Of a stretch of 64,000 bases of DNA, positions 52,875-61,604 are shown in pieces. Both the position numbers and the translations under genes were made by a program. Each line of letters starts with the position of its first letter. The first letter of the stretch is position 1. The notes beneath the pieces were generated by a model. It saw only the letters and a program-made list of their open reading frames with translations. It searched no databases and had not been told where the DNA came from. Origin of the DNA: Flavobacterium sp. AG291 (GTDB lineage Bacteria; Bacteroidota; Bacteroidia; Flavobacteriales; Flavobacteriaceae). Where the stretch lies: positions 62,001 to 126,000 of the forward strand of contig NZ_QQAR01000001.1 in the NCBI RefSeq assembly GCF_003350375.1. Reading direction: 5' to 3'.

Positions 52875-54398
52875 ATGTACACATTTTCAAGTAGATTAAA
52901 AACGATTGCTTTAGTCCTGATGGTATTAGGTATCCTTGGGATAGGCTATAGTTTTTTCACTGCACCAAAAACCGTTGAAGACGTAGAGAAAATATTAGCG
53001 GCTGACAGCCACCACGGTGGGGGACATGCCGACGCAGCTCACCACGAGCCTGCTGCACATGATGCTCATGCTGCTACAACTGAAGAAACTCATGCCCCTG
53101 CTGCTGAGGCTGCACACGATACTGCTCATGCTCATGCAGTAGCTGCAACTGAAACTGCACATGGAGAACATGACACTGTTCATACAGAAGCTGCTGTTGC
53201 TGCTCATGATGATCATGGTACTGCTGAAGCAGCTCACGCTGATGCTCATGCAGCTCATGGCGAAGAAGCACATGATGCTCACGCTGAACACCAACACCAT
53301 TTAGAACACGTACTTGGCCAGTTACAAAACAAGCCTTGGTCTGCTGTTTATGTTGCTGCATTGTTCTTTATGCTAATTTCTTTAGGAGCTCTTGCTTTCT
53401 ATGCTATCCAAAATGCTGCTCAGGCTGGATGGTCTCCTGTATTGTTCAGGGTTATGGAAGGTGTTTCTAGCTACCTTATTCCTGGTGCTATCATTGTATT
53501 CCTTATTCTTGTTGCGGGTACAATGGATCTTCACAAAATCTTCATCTGGATGGATAAAGATGTTGTTGCTGAAGATCATCTAATCCAGGCAAAATCGGGT
53601 TACCTGAATAAAGTATTCTTCCTTATCAGAGCTGCTATCTTTATGGGTGGCTGGATACTTTACCGTCAATATGCAAGAAAGAACTCTCTTGCTCAGGATG
53701 ATGCTACAGATAACTCTTTCTACAAGAAAAACTTTAAGGCTTCTGCCGGATTCCTAGTATTCTTTATCGTAACTGAATCTATCATGTCTTGGGACTGGAT
53801 CATGTCGGTTGACCCACACTGGTACAGTACACTATTCGGATGGTATGTGTTTGCAAGTTTCTTTGTAAGCGGTATCACTGTAATTGCTATGATTACTTTA
53901 TATCTTAAATCTCTTGGTCACCTTGAATACGTTAACACAAGCCATATCCACGACTTAGCTAAGTTCATGTTTGGTATCAGCGTATTCTGGACATACCTTT
54001 GGTTCTCTCAGTTCATGCTAATATGGTATGCTGATATACCTGAAGAGATCGTTTACTTCAAAATGCGTATAGAAAATTATAACCTTCCTTTCTTTGGAAT
54101 GGTTGCAATGAACTTCGTATTCCCTGTTCTTATCCTAATCAACACTGACTTTAAACGTCTTTCTTGGATTGTTGTAATGGCTGGTATCGTTATCCTTTGT
54201 GGTCACTATATCGACTTCTTCAACATGATCATGCCGGCTACAGTAGGTGATCAGTGGTTTATCGGAGCAGGTGAAATAGGTGCGATATTATTCTTCCTTG
54301 GTCTATTTATATTCGTTGTATTTACTGCCCTTACTAAAGCGCCGTTATTAGCGAAACGTAATCCGCTTATCGAAGAAAGTAAGCATTTCCATTATTAA
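52875..54398 (+). CDS. actF: alternative complex III subunit F with His-rich insertion
   Basis: Protein of 507 residues homologous to ActC. The first membrane segment (about 10-29) is followed by a His/Ala/Asp/Glu low-complexity region (about 44-145, 25 histidines), then about nine membrane segments of the ActF type (FIVTESIMSWDWIMSVDPHWYSTLFGWYVFASFFVSG). It is the second NrfD-like membrane subunit of ACIII. The His-rich stretch is unusual and may bind metal or be a flexible linker. Confidence 0.92.
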   Translation: MYTFSSRLKTIALVLMVLGILGIGYSFFTAPKTVEDVEKILAADSHHGGGHADAAHHEPAAHDAHAATTEETHAPAAEAAHDTAHAHAVAATETAHGEHDTVHTEAAVAAHDDHGTAEAAHADAHAAHGEEAHDAHAEHQHHLEHVLGQLQNKPWSAVYVAALFFMLISLGALAFYAIQNAAQAGWSPVLFRVMEGVSSYLIPGAIIVFLILVAGTMDLHKIFIWMDKDVVAEDHLIQAKSGYLNKVFFLIRAAIFMGGWILYRQYARKNSLAQDDATDNSFYKKNFKASAGFLVFFIVTESIMSWDWIMSVDPHWYSTLFGWYVFASFFVSGITVIAMITLYLKSLGHLEYVNTSHIHDLAKFMFGISVFWTYLWFSQFMLIWYADIPEEIVYFKMRIENYNLPFFGMVAMNFVFPVLILINTDFKRLSWIVVMAGIVILCGHYIDFFNMIMPATVGDQWFIGAGEIGAILFFLGLFIFVVFTALTKAPLLAKRNPLIEESKHFHY

Positions 54399-54417
54399 TA
54401 TTTAAAGAAATAAACAA

Positions 54418-55620
54418 ATGACAAGTTTATTGATAATTATAGTTTTAGTTTTATTAGGCATTGCAATATGGCAATTAACTAAAATATTTCACCTAACACA
54501 GGTTGGAACTGCTGGTGCTAATGATGCTAACAGTGAAATTGCTAACGATAGGGATAATAATGTTAATGGTTATGTGATGTTTGCCTTCCTTGGTTTCATC
54601 TATGTCTTTACAATTTATTCTCTTTACAAATGGGGTCACCTTGTTTTAGGTACACCTGCTTCTGAGCACGGTCCTCAGTACGATAATCTTATGGCTATCT
54701 CTATGTGGCTTATCTTTATTGTACAGACTATTACTCAGTTTTTATTACATTACTTTGCATTCAAATACAGAGGTAAAGAAGGTAAAACAGCTTTCTATTA
54801 CGCTGATAATGATAAATTGGAATTTATCTGGACTATTATCCCGGTAATCGTTCTTGCAGGTCTTATACTTTACGGATTGTATGCATGGACTAACATCATG
54901 TTCATTGATGAGCAGAAAAAAGATACTGTTTTTGTAGAAGTTTATGCAAAACAGTTTAGCTGGGAAGTTCGTTATGCAGGTGAGGATGGTGTACTTGGTA
55001 AAGCTAACGTAAGATATATCGAGGGTGTAAACACACTTGGTGTTGATATGTCAGATCCGAATGCTCAGGATGATATCCAGTCTACTGAACTTCACTTACC
55101 AAAAGGAAAACAAGTTGTGTTTAAATTCCGTTCTCAGGATGTATTACACTCAGCTTATTTCCCTCACTTCAGAGCGCAAATGAACGTAGTTCCTGGTATG
55201 GTTACTGAATTTGCTTTCACACCTACAATTACTACAGACGAAATGCGTCAGGATCCTAAAATCGTTAACAAAGTAGCTCATATCAATGAGATAAGATCGA
55301 AAAAGAGTGCCGAGCTTGTAGCAGAAGGAAAAACTCCTCTTGATCCTTATACTTTTGATTACTTACTTCTTTGTAATAAAATTTGTGGTGCTTCTCACTA
55401 CAACATGCAAATGAAAGTTGTTGTTGAAGACGATGCAGATTTCAAAAAATGGTTAAGCGGAAAAGAAAAACTTTCTGCAGCTGTTAAGAAAGCAAAAGAA
55501 GAAGCTGCGGCTGCAGCTGCGGCACCGGAAGCAGAAGCTGCTCCTGCAAAACCAGCAGATTCAGCTACAGCGGCTAAACCGGATTCTACGGTAGTAGTAG
55601 CACAGGTTGTAAAAAAATAA
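54418..55620 (+). CDS. coxB: cytochrome c oxidase subunit II
   Basis: Protein of 400 residues carrying the CuA site: DVLHSAYFPHFRAQMN provides a His, and CNKICGASHYNMQM provides the two Cys, His and Met. Four membrane segments are predicted (about 3-25, 57-78, 95-116, 138-162) rather than the usual two. The N-terminal pair is extra. No haem c domain is fused. The C-terminus is a 50-residue Ala/Pro tail. It takes electrons from the ACIII cytochromes and passes them to CoxA. Confidence 0.93.
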   Translation: MTSLLIIIVLVLLGIAIWQLTKIFHLTQVGTAGANDANSEIANDRDNNVNGYVMFAFLGFIYVFTIYSLYKWGHLVLGTPASEHGPQYDNLMAISMWLIFIVQTITQFLLHYFAFKYRGKEGKTAFYYADNDKLEFIWTIIPVIVLAGLILYGLYAWTNIMFIDEQKKDTVFVEVYAKQFSWEVRYAGEDGVLGKANVRYIEGVNTLGVDMSDPNAQDDIQSTELHLPKGKQVVFKFRSQDVLHSAYFPHFRAQMNVVPGMVTEFAFTPTITTDEMRQDPKIVNKVAHINEIRSKKSAELVAEGKTPLDPYTFDYLLLCNKICGASHYNMQMKVVVEDDADFKKWLSGKEKLSAAVKKAKEEAAAAAAAPEAEAAPAKPADSATAAKPDSTVVVAQVVKK

Positions 55621-55651
55621 TTCTTTTTAAATATATTCAAATTAAAGAAAT

Positions 55652-57460
55652 ATGTCAGCAGTAGGACACGAAGAACACGGTCATCACGATGCTCACGATC
55701 ACCACGATCATCATCATAAAGAGACCTTCATAACGAAGTACATCTTTAGTATCGATCACAAAATGATCGCTAAGCAGTACCTTATTACGGGTATTATTAT
55801 GGGAGTAGTAGGAATTGTAATGTCTCTATTATTCCGTATGCAGATTGCATGGCCAGAAGAGTCTTTTACAATTTTTAAAGTTCTTTTAGGTGAAAAATTT
55901 GCTCCGGGAGGAGTAATGAAAAATGATATTTATCTGGCACTTGTAACAATACACGGTACTATCATGGTATTCTTCGTATTGACTGCCGGTTTGAGTGGAA
56001 CTTTCAGTAACCTTCTTATTCCGTTACAGATTGGTGCACGTGATATGGCTTCCGGGTTTATGAACATGATTTCATACTGGTTGTTCTTCTTATCATCAGT
56101 TATAATGATCATCTCTCTTTTTGTTGAAGCAGGTCCTGCATCGGCTGGTTGGACAATCTATCCGCCATTGAGTGCGTTACCTCAGGCAATTGGAGGTTCT
56201 GGAGCAGGTATGACGCTTTGGTTAGTTTCTATGGCTATTTTCATCGCTTCATCACTAATGGGATCACTTAACTATGTTGTTACTGTAATCAACCTTAGAA
56301 CAAAAGGTATGTCTATGACAAGACTACCTCTTACTATATGGGCGTTCTTTATTACGGCTGTTATCGGTATCGTATCATTCCCTGTGCTTTTATCTGCTGC
56401 TTTACTGCTTATATTTGACAGAAGCTTTGGTACTTCATTCTACCTTTCTGATATCTTCATCTCTGGTGAAGTTCTTCACTACCAGGGTGGTTCTCCGGTA
56501 TTGTTCGAGCACCTTTTCTGGTTCCTTGGACACCCTGAGGTTTACATCGTAATCCTTCCTGCGATGGGTCTTGTGTCTGAAATTATGGCTTCAAATGCAC
56601 GTAAACCAATCTTTGGTTACCGTGCGATGATCGCTTCGATACTTGCAATCGCATTCCTTTCGACTATCGTTTGGGGTCACCACATGTTCATCTCTGGTAT
56701 GAACCCATTCCTTGGTTCGGTATTTACATTTACAACACTACTTATTGCGATTCCATCAGCGGTAAAAGCCTTCAACTGGATTACAACGCTTTGGAGAGGT
56801 AACCTGCAGCTTAACCCTGCGATGCTTTTCTCAATAGGTTTCGTTTCTACATTCATCACTGGTGGTCTTACAGGTATCATCCTTGGTGACAGTACACTTG
56901 ATATTAACGTTCACGATACATACTTCGTTATTGCTCACTTCCACCTTGTAATGGGTATCTCTGCTCTTTACGGTATGTTTGCAGGTATCTACCACTGGTA
57001 CCCTAAGATGTTCGGAACTATGTTGAACAAAAACCTTGGTTACATCCACTTCTGGGTAACTGCAGTATGTGCTTACGGAGTATTCTTCCCAATGCACTTC
57101 ATCGGTATGGCTGGTCTTCCAAGACGTTACTATACTAACACTGCATTCCCATTATTTGATGACCTTGCTGACGTTAACGTTCTTATTACAATGTTTGCTA
57201 TCGTTGGAGCTGCATTCCAGTTGGTGTTCCTTTGGAACTTCTTCTACAGCATCTTCAAAGGTAAGAAAGCACCTCAAAACCCATGGAGATCTACTACGCT
57301 TGAATGGACTACTCCGGTTGAGCACATTCACGGTAACTGGCCTGGTGAGATCCCTGAAGTATTCAGATGGCCTTACGACTACAGCAAACCCGGACATGAT
57401 GAGGATTTCGTTCCGCAGACTGTTCCAATGAAAGAAGGAGAAGAGCAACTACACCACTAG
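55652..57460 (+). CDS. coxA: cytochrome c oxidase subunit I
   Basis: Protein of 602 residues with 12 membrane segments. The motif FGHPEVYIVILPA (with TIVWGHHMFISGM) gives the CuB histidines and the Tyr cross-link, while HFHLVMGISALYGMFAG gives the haem a3/a ligands near the C-terminus. It is an A-type haem-copper oxidase that reduces oxygen and pumps protons. The first 26 residues are rich in His (10). Operon end: a perfect terminator follows. Confidence 0.97.
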   Translation: MSAVGHEEHGHHDAHDHHDHHHKETFITKYIFSIDHKMIAKQYLITGIIMGVVGIVMSLLFRMQIAWPEESFTIFKVLLGEKFAPGGVMKNDIYLALVTIHGTIMVFFVLTAGLSGTFSNLLIPLQIGARDMASGFMNMISYWLFFLSSVIMIISLFVEAGPASAGWTIYPPLSALPQAIGGSGAGMTLWLVSMAIFIASSLMGSLNYVVTVINLRTKGMSMTRLPLTIWAFFITAVIGIVSFPVLLSAALLLIFDRSFGTSFYLSDIFISGEVLHYQGGSPVLFEHLFWFLGHPEVYIVILPAMGLVSEIMASNARKPIFGYRAMIASILAIAFLSTIVWGHHMFISGMNPFLGSVFTFTTLLIAIPSAVKAFNWITTLWRGNLQLNPAMLFSIGFVSTFITGGLTGIILGDSTLDINVHDTYFVIAHFHLVMGISALYGMFAGIYHWYPKMFGTMLNKNLGYIHFWVTAVCAYGVFFPMHFIGMAGLPRRYYTNTAFPLFDDLADVNVLITMFAIVGAAFQLVFLWNFFYSIFKGKKAPQNPWRSTTLEWTTPVEHIHGNWPGEIPEVFRWPYDYSKPGHDEDFVPQTVPMKEGEEQLHH

Positions 57461-57479
57461 GAGCTCTGTACTATAAAAC

Positions 57480-57513
57480 AAAAAAGAGGATACCAATCGG
57501 TATCCTCTTTTTT
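57480..57513 (+). terminator. terminator of the act-cox operon
   Basis: AAAAAAGAGGATACC-AATC-GGTATCCTCTTTTTT, a perfect 15-pair arm. Confidence 0.92.
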
Positions 57514-57556
57514 GTTTTTACATTTTAATAATGATGATTTTGATTTATCTGGATTG

Positions 57557-57904
57557 TCAGAAATAGAACCATACACTAGTTTTTCTTTCTTTTGCTTGTT
57601 TAAATAAGTTCATTATCTCAGTAACTATCGATTTATTCTCGGTGCCAAATTTATTAATGTTTTTACTTAAGACATTGTGCACATTTTCGATATCCTTCAT
57701 TTCATTTATTCTCCAATCTTCGTAATCATCAATATTTGCATTTCCAACATCATTAATAAATTCAAAAAAAGTAGAATGGTATGAAGAATTGAATTGTTCG
57801 TTATCTAATATAACTTGTATTAATTGTTCATCAGTTGCTTCATTATAGTCTAATGCTTTCTCGGCTGATGTATCTTTTGTACAACTATATATCTTTGTTT
57901 CATA
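57557..57904 (-). pseudogene. unstarted lipoprotein-like gene fragment
   Basis: An open frame of 115 codons on the minus strand with no usable start codon near its 5' end. Just inside the stop at 57905-57907 it reads YETKIYSCTKDTSAEKALDY. IYSC followed by polar residues looks like the lipobox end of a lost signal peptide. Conserved-looking residues such as FFEFINDVGNANIDDYEDW follow. An ATG at 57903 is one base out of frame and runs only 17 codons. The frame begins directly after the permease stop codon (57914), so its 5' part seems deleted. No family recognised. The DNA is more AT-rich than its surroundings. Confidence 0.5.
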
Positions 57905-57913
57905 TTATTTTGG

Positions 57914-59326
57914 TTATTCCTTCGGCTTCGTCAAATAATATACAGGTATACCGGCAAGCATAATCAAAACGCCCCAACCACAGGTACTGGTTCTGTCCTT
58001 TAACAAGAAGAAACAAAATGCTGCTGCCAGTATGATATAAATAGCAGGTAGTACCGGATAACCAAAAGCTTTGTATGGCCTGTCTGCATTTGGCATTTTC
58101 TTTCTAAGGATAAAGATGCCGTAAATGGTCAGGATATAGAATATCACAACAATGATCATTACAAAATCGAGCAGGTCGCCATATTTTCCGGTAAGGCATA
58201 ATGCCGATGCCCAAAAACATTGGAACCATAATCCCCAACCAGGTACGCTGGCACTGTTCAGATTGGCTGCTTTCTTAAAGAACAGCCCGTCTTTAGCCAT
58301 GGTGTAATAAACCCTTGCTCCGGCCATTATCAGTCCGTTGTTGCATCCAAATGTTGATATCATGATCATCACCGCTATGATGTAAGTGCCAATATTTCCA
58401 AATATAGGATGTGATGCCGCTACAGCCACACGGTCGGAGGCTGCGAAAGCGATGCTATCGTTTGGTAATACTGCCAGGTACATAATATTGGCAGAGATGT
58501 AGATTACAGTTACAATTAGTGTACCCAAAAACAGGCTCATCCCTACATTACGTTGTGGATTTTTTATCTCACCTGAAATAAAGGTAACACCGTTCCATGC
58601 ATCACTTGAGAAAAGCGAACCCACCATTGATGCAGCGATAGCCGACATGAGTACTGTTCCACCTATAGGTAGCCATGAGTTGGAGTCTTTATCAAAAGAT
58701 TGTGCATTCCAGGCGTCTGTCCAGTTGGCATCCCAGATATTAGCATCAAAAGCTATAACTAATCCGAAGATCACCAGTCCGAAAAGTGAAGCAATTTTGG
58801 TAATGGTTAATATGGTCTGTATCCATTTACCATTTTTCACACCTCGGCTGTTGATATAGGTAAGTATGATTATAGTAGCAATGGATACCAATTGTGCGGC
58901 ATTGAGTTTAAAGCTTCCTATCTCATATAGAATATTGTGGTCACTAACGGGAGGGTAGAGATACGCTGTAAACTTGGCAAATGCCACTCCTACAGCGGCT
59001 ATGGTTCCCGTTTGGATTACTGCAAAGAAACTCCATCCGTATAAAAAGGCAATCAGTTTGTTGTATGCTTCTTTGAGATAAACATACTGTCCGCCTGCTT
59101 TTGGAAACATGGCACTTAGTTCTCCATAACTAATAGCAGCTATCATTGTCATCAGTCCGGATAATACCCAGATGAACGTTAGCCATCCGGCACTACCCAC
59201 ATTGCGCATCATGTCGGCGCTTACAATAAAGATTCCTGAGCCTATCATTGAACCTACGACAAGCATAGTGCCGTCAAGCAATCCAAGTTCACGCTTTAAA
59301 TGTGTGTTTTCGTATTGGTTTTCCAT
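57914..59326 (-). CDS. APC family amino acid permease
   Basis: Membrane transporter of 470 residues with about 12 membrane segments. The N-terminal motif LLDGTMLVVGSMIGSGIFIVSADM has the APC family's GSGIF substrate-binding loop. YGELSAMFPKAGGQYVYLKEAY is the second conserved region. Its resemblance to LAT/YfnA-type transporters suggests amino acid uptake or exchange. The exact substrate is not shown. A degenerate fragment lies downstream. Confidence 0.93.
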   Translation of the reverse strand: MENQYENTHLKRELGLLDGTMLVVGSMIGSGIFIVSADMMRNVGSAGWLTFIWVLSGLMTMIAAISYGELSAMFPKAGGQYVYLKEAYNKLIAFLYGWSFFAVIQTGTIAAVGVAFAKFTAYLYPPVSDHNILYEIGSFKLNAAQLVSIATIIILTYINSRGVKNGKWIQTILTITKIASLFGLVIFGLVIAFDANIWDANWTDAWNAQSFDKDSNSWLPIGGTVLMSAIAASMVGSLFSSDAWNGVTFISGEIKNPQRNVGMSLFLGTLIVTVIYISANIMYLAVLPNDSIAFAASDRVAVAASHPIFGNIGTYIIAVMIMISTFGCNNGLIMAGARVYYTMAKDGLFFKKAANLNSASVPGWGLWFQCFWASALCLTGKYGDLLDFVMIIVVIFYILTIYGIFILRKKMPNADRPYKAFGYPVLPAIYIILAAAFCFFLLKDRTSTCGWGVLIMLAGIPVYYLTKPKE

Positions 59327-59421
59327 AATTTGTGTTTGGTTTGGTTAAAGATATTTAAAATATCTTACGGTTGCCGTTTAAGCCGAATTATTGGTTAACT
59401 TGCTTCTAAGAATTGAAAGCT

Positions 59422-59724
59422 ATGAAAAATAATAACGACAATAATTTTAAAGTCAACGAAGAAGTAAAACAATTTGAACTCCACGTACCGGGAGGAATGG
59501 CTTTTGTTGAATATTACCGCGAAGGAGAAAAGATATTCCTTACGCATACCGAAACTCCTGAAGCGTTACGTGGCAGAGGTATAGCGGCTCAACTTATTGA
59601 GCGTACCCTGCAATGTGCCAAAGACAATGGACTTACCGTGGTTCCGTTATGCTCTTATGTTGCCCATTATGTAAATGAGCACCCGGAATGGATAGATGTT
59701 TTATCTGAGGGTTACCAGATGTAA
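59422..59724 (+). CDS. YjdJ-type GNAT N-acetyltransferase
   Basis: Small acetyltransferase of about 100 residues. [26 protein letters not shown] is the acetyl-CoA binding motif (R-G-R-G-I-A), and [18 protein letters not shown] follows, typical of the YjdJ/DUF4442-adjacent GNAT group. I choose the ATG at 59422. A TTG three codons upstream gives the same protein. It is 29 bases before ruvB, which probably has its own promoter. The acetylated substrate is unknown. Confidence 0.9.
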   Translation: MKNNNDNNFKVNEEVKQFELHVPGGMAFVEYYREGEKIFLTHTETPEALRGRGIAAQLIERTLQCAKDNGLTVVPLCSYVAHYVNEHPEWIDVLSEGYQM

Positions 59725-59741
59725 TTCGTGCCAAATTCGAT

Positions 59742-59749
59742 TATCTTTG
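59742..59749 (+). promoter_or_regulatory. TATCTTTG -7 box 4 bases before ruvB
   Basis: TATCTTTG, then CGAT, then the ruvB ATG at 59754. The -33 element is unclear. Confidence 0.45.
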
Positions 59750-59753
59750 CGAT

Positions 59754-60779
59754 ATGAATGAGAATTTAGACCCTACCAATAGTAATTACAATGCAGAAGA
59801 ACTGGATCTCGAAAAAAAATTGAGACCCCTTTCATTTGACGATTTTACCGGACAGGCACAGGTGCTTGAAAATCTTCAGGTATTTGTTCAGGCGGCCAAT
59901 ATGCGTGGTGATGCGCTTGATCATACCTTATTTCACGGACCTCCCGGACTTGGTAAAACTACTTTGGCAAACATTCTTGCCAATGAGCTTGGTGTGGGAA
60001 TAAAAATTACTTCGGGTCCGGTTTTGGATAAACCCGGTGACCTTGCAGGTCTTTTAACCAATCTGGATGACAGGGATATCCTTTTTATTGACGAGATTCA
60101 CCGTCTTAGCCCGGTAGTAGAAGAATACCTTTATTCGGCTATGGAGGATTTCAAGATTGATATTATGATAGAGTCAGGGCCCAATGCCCGTTCGGTGCAG
60201 ATAGGTCTTAATCCTTTCACATTGGTTGGTGCTACAACGCGTTCAGGTTTGCTTACAGCACCTATGCGTGCGCGTTTCGGAATCCAGAGCCGACTTCAAT
60301 ATTATACTACTGAACTGCTTACTACCATTGTTGAACGTAGTTCAGCTATCTTAAAAATGCCAATTACCATGGAAGCGGCGATTGAGATTGCAGGGCGTAG
60401 CCGTGGTACACCGCGTATTGCGAATGCACTTTTGCGTCGTGTGCGTGACTTTGCCCAAATTAAAGGCAATGGAAAGATTGATATTGAAATTGCCCGTTAC
60501 TCATTGAAGGCACTTCATGTTGATGCACATGGACTTGACGAGATGGACAATAAGATACTGACCACTATTATTGATAAATTCAAAGGTGGGCCGGTAGGAC
60601 TTTCAACCTTGGCAACTGCTGTATCAGAAAGTGGCGAAACGATTGAAGAAGTGTATGAACCATTCCTGATACAGGAAGGTTTTATTATCAGGACACCAAG
60701 AGGAAGGGAAGTTACTGAGAAAGCCTATAAACACCTTGGCAGGACAAATCCCGGAATTCAGGGAGGATTGTTCACATAG
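59754..60779 (+). CDS. ruvB: Holliday junction ATP-dependent DNA helicase RuvB
   Basis: AAA+ motor of 341 residues, the standard length. The RuvB N-terminal [17 protein letters not shown] segment is followed by Walker [13 protein letters not shown] (near residue 62), Walker [11 protein letters not shown], sensor 1 GATTRSG, sensor 2 [13 protein letters not shown], and the C-terminal winged helix. It drives branch migration with RuvA. Neither ruvA nor ruvC is adjacent (ruvC is at 12000). The gene ends in a clear terminator. Confidence 0.98.
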   Translation: MNENLDPTNSNYNAEELDLEKKLRPLSFDDFTGQAQVLENLQVFVQAANMRGDALDHTLFHGPPGLGKTTLANILANELGVGIKITSGPVLDKPGDLAGLLTNLDDRDILFIDEIHRLSPVVEEYLYSAMEDFKIDIMIESGPNARSVQIGLNPFTLVGATTRSGLLTAPMRARFGIQSRLQYYTTELLTTIVERSSAILKMPITMEAAIEIAGRSRGTPRIANALLRRVRDFAQIKGNGKIDIEIARYSLKALHVDAHGLDEMDNKILTTIIDKFKGGPVGLSTLATAVSESGETIEEVYEPFLIQEGFIIRTPRGREVTEKAYKHLGRTNPGIQGGLFT

Positions 60780-60803
60780 GTTTAGAGGTTATAATTATAC
60801 GTT

Positions 60804-60837
60804 AAAGCTGTAAGTGTTTCACTTGCAGCTTTTTTAA
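60804..60837 (+). terminator. terminator after ruvB
   Basis: AAAGCTGTAAGTG-TTT-CACTTGCAGCTTT (one G-T pair) with a T run. Confidence 0.85.
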
Positions 60838-60876
60838 TTTTAATGGGAATTAAATTTAACACCGCTTAGTAGCAAC

Positions 60877-60911
60877 CATTCGGTTTCGTTTTATATATTT
60901 GCAACCGAATG
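60877..60911 (+). promoter_or_regulatory. inverted repeat flanking the AHSA1 gene -7 box
   Basis: CATTCGGTT (60877-60885) and AACCGAATG (60903-60911) are exact inverse complements 17 bases apart. The TATATTTG -7 box (60894-60901) lies between them. This arrangement suits a dimeric repressor. No regulator gene is adjacent. Confidence 0.5.
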
Positions 60912-60952
60912 ATTTCGTGTTTAAATTTAATCAAACAAAAAAACAAATAATT

Positions 60953-61444
60953 ATGAGTAACGAAACCAAAATTGAAAAAGATAAATCCGGGAAAAAACTG
61001 ATTATGACCCGCAGTTTTGATGCGCCGGTAGAAAAAGTATGGAAAGCGTGGACCGAGGCCGAACTATTGGATAAATGGTGGGCACCGAAACCCTATAGGG
61101 CCGAAACTAAATCTTTAGATTTTAAAATAGGCGGAATGTGGTTGTATGCTATGTTAAGTCCAGAAGGAGAAAAACAATGGTGCAGGGGAGATTATACTGC
61201 TATCGAAACTGGGAAAAGTTTTGCTTCAACAAGCGGTTTTTGTGATGAGAATGGTAATATGAACGAAGATTTTCCTTTAATGTACTGGAATAACAGATTT
61301 GAAGGGGATGGGAACAAAACAAATGCTTACATGGAATTAGCATTTGACAACGAGGAAGATCTTGAAAAGATTGTATCCATGGGCTTCAAAGAAGGCTTCT
61401 CTATGGCGCTTTCAAATCTCGACGAGTTGCTGGCTCAGGGATAA
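60953..61444 (+). CDS. SRPBCC/AHSA1 family protein
   Basis: Protein of about 163 residues. It has the START-like fold typical of AHSA1 proteins: RSFDAPVEKVWKAWTEAELLDKWWAPKPYRAETKSLDFKIGGMW, followed by MGFKEGFSMALSNLDELLA at the end. It is cytoplasmic and binds an unknown hydrophobic ligand. I choose the ATG at 60953 (MSNETKIEKD). Upstream in-frame codons cover the promoter repeat. Genes of this family are often next to ArsR-type repressors, but none is present here. Confidence 0.88.
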   Translation: MSNETKIEKDKSGKKLIMTRSFDAPVEKVWKAWTEAELLDKWWAPKPYRAETKSLDFKIGGMWLYAMLSPEGEKQWCRGDYTAIETGKSFASTSGFCDENGNMNEDFPLMYWNNRFEGDGNKTNAYMELAFDNEEDLEKIVSMGFKEGFSMALSNLDELLAQG

Positions 61445-61460
61445 TCCTAAATTATATGTG

Positions 61461-61483
61461 CCGCTCCGTTATGGAGCGGTTTT
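61461..61483 (+). terminator. terminator after AHSA1 gene
   Basis: CCGCTCC-GTTAT-GGAGCGG followed by TTTT. Confidence 0.8.
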
Positions 61484-61495
61484 GTTTTATGACTT

Positions 61496-61530
61496 CTCCT
61501 TCTTTGAAGGGGTGCCCGATAGGGCGGGTT
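61496..61530. repeat. short GC-rich palindromic repeat, REP-like type A
   Basis: Two adjacent small stems, CCTTC-TTT-GAAGG and GCCC-GATA-GGGC. This pattern of double hairpin is the kind that recurs between genes in Bacteroidetes genomes. Only one copy is in the window. Confidence 0.5.
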
Positions 61531-61547
61531 AGTTATACAGGAAGTCT

Positions 61548-61555
61548 TATCTTTG
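61548..61555 (+). promoter_or_regulatory. queG -7 box
   Basis: TATCTTTG, about 50 bases before the queG ATG at 61605. The second GC-rich repeat lies inside the leader. Confidence 0.5.
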
Positions 61556-61562
61556 CATTATT

Positions 61563-61600
61563 CTCTCCCCCTCTCCTTTGGAGAGGGGCTGGGGGTGAGG
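61563..61600. repeat. short GC-rich palindromic repeat, REP-like type B
   Basis: CCCCTCTCC-TTT-GGAGAGGGG (61568-61588), extended by the outer CTCTCC / GGGGGTGAGG pairs. On the minus strand it translates to the recurring spurious peptide [12 protein letters not shown], a sign of a multicopy element in related genomes. Confidence 0.6.
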
Positions 61601-61604
61601 CCCA

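Noticed and set aside
53074..53361. Minus-strand frame rich in His and Gln
   Set aside because: It is the reverse complement of the His-rich repeat codons of actF. No separate promoter or family was seen.
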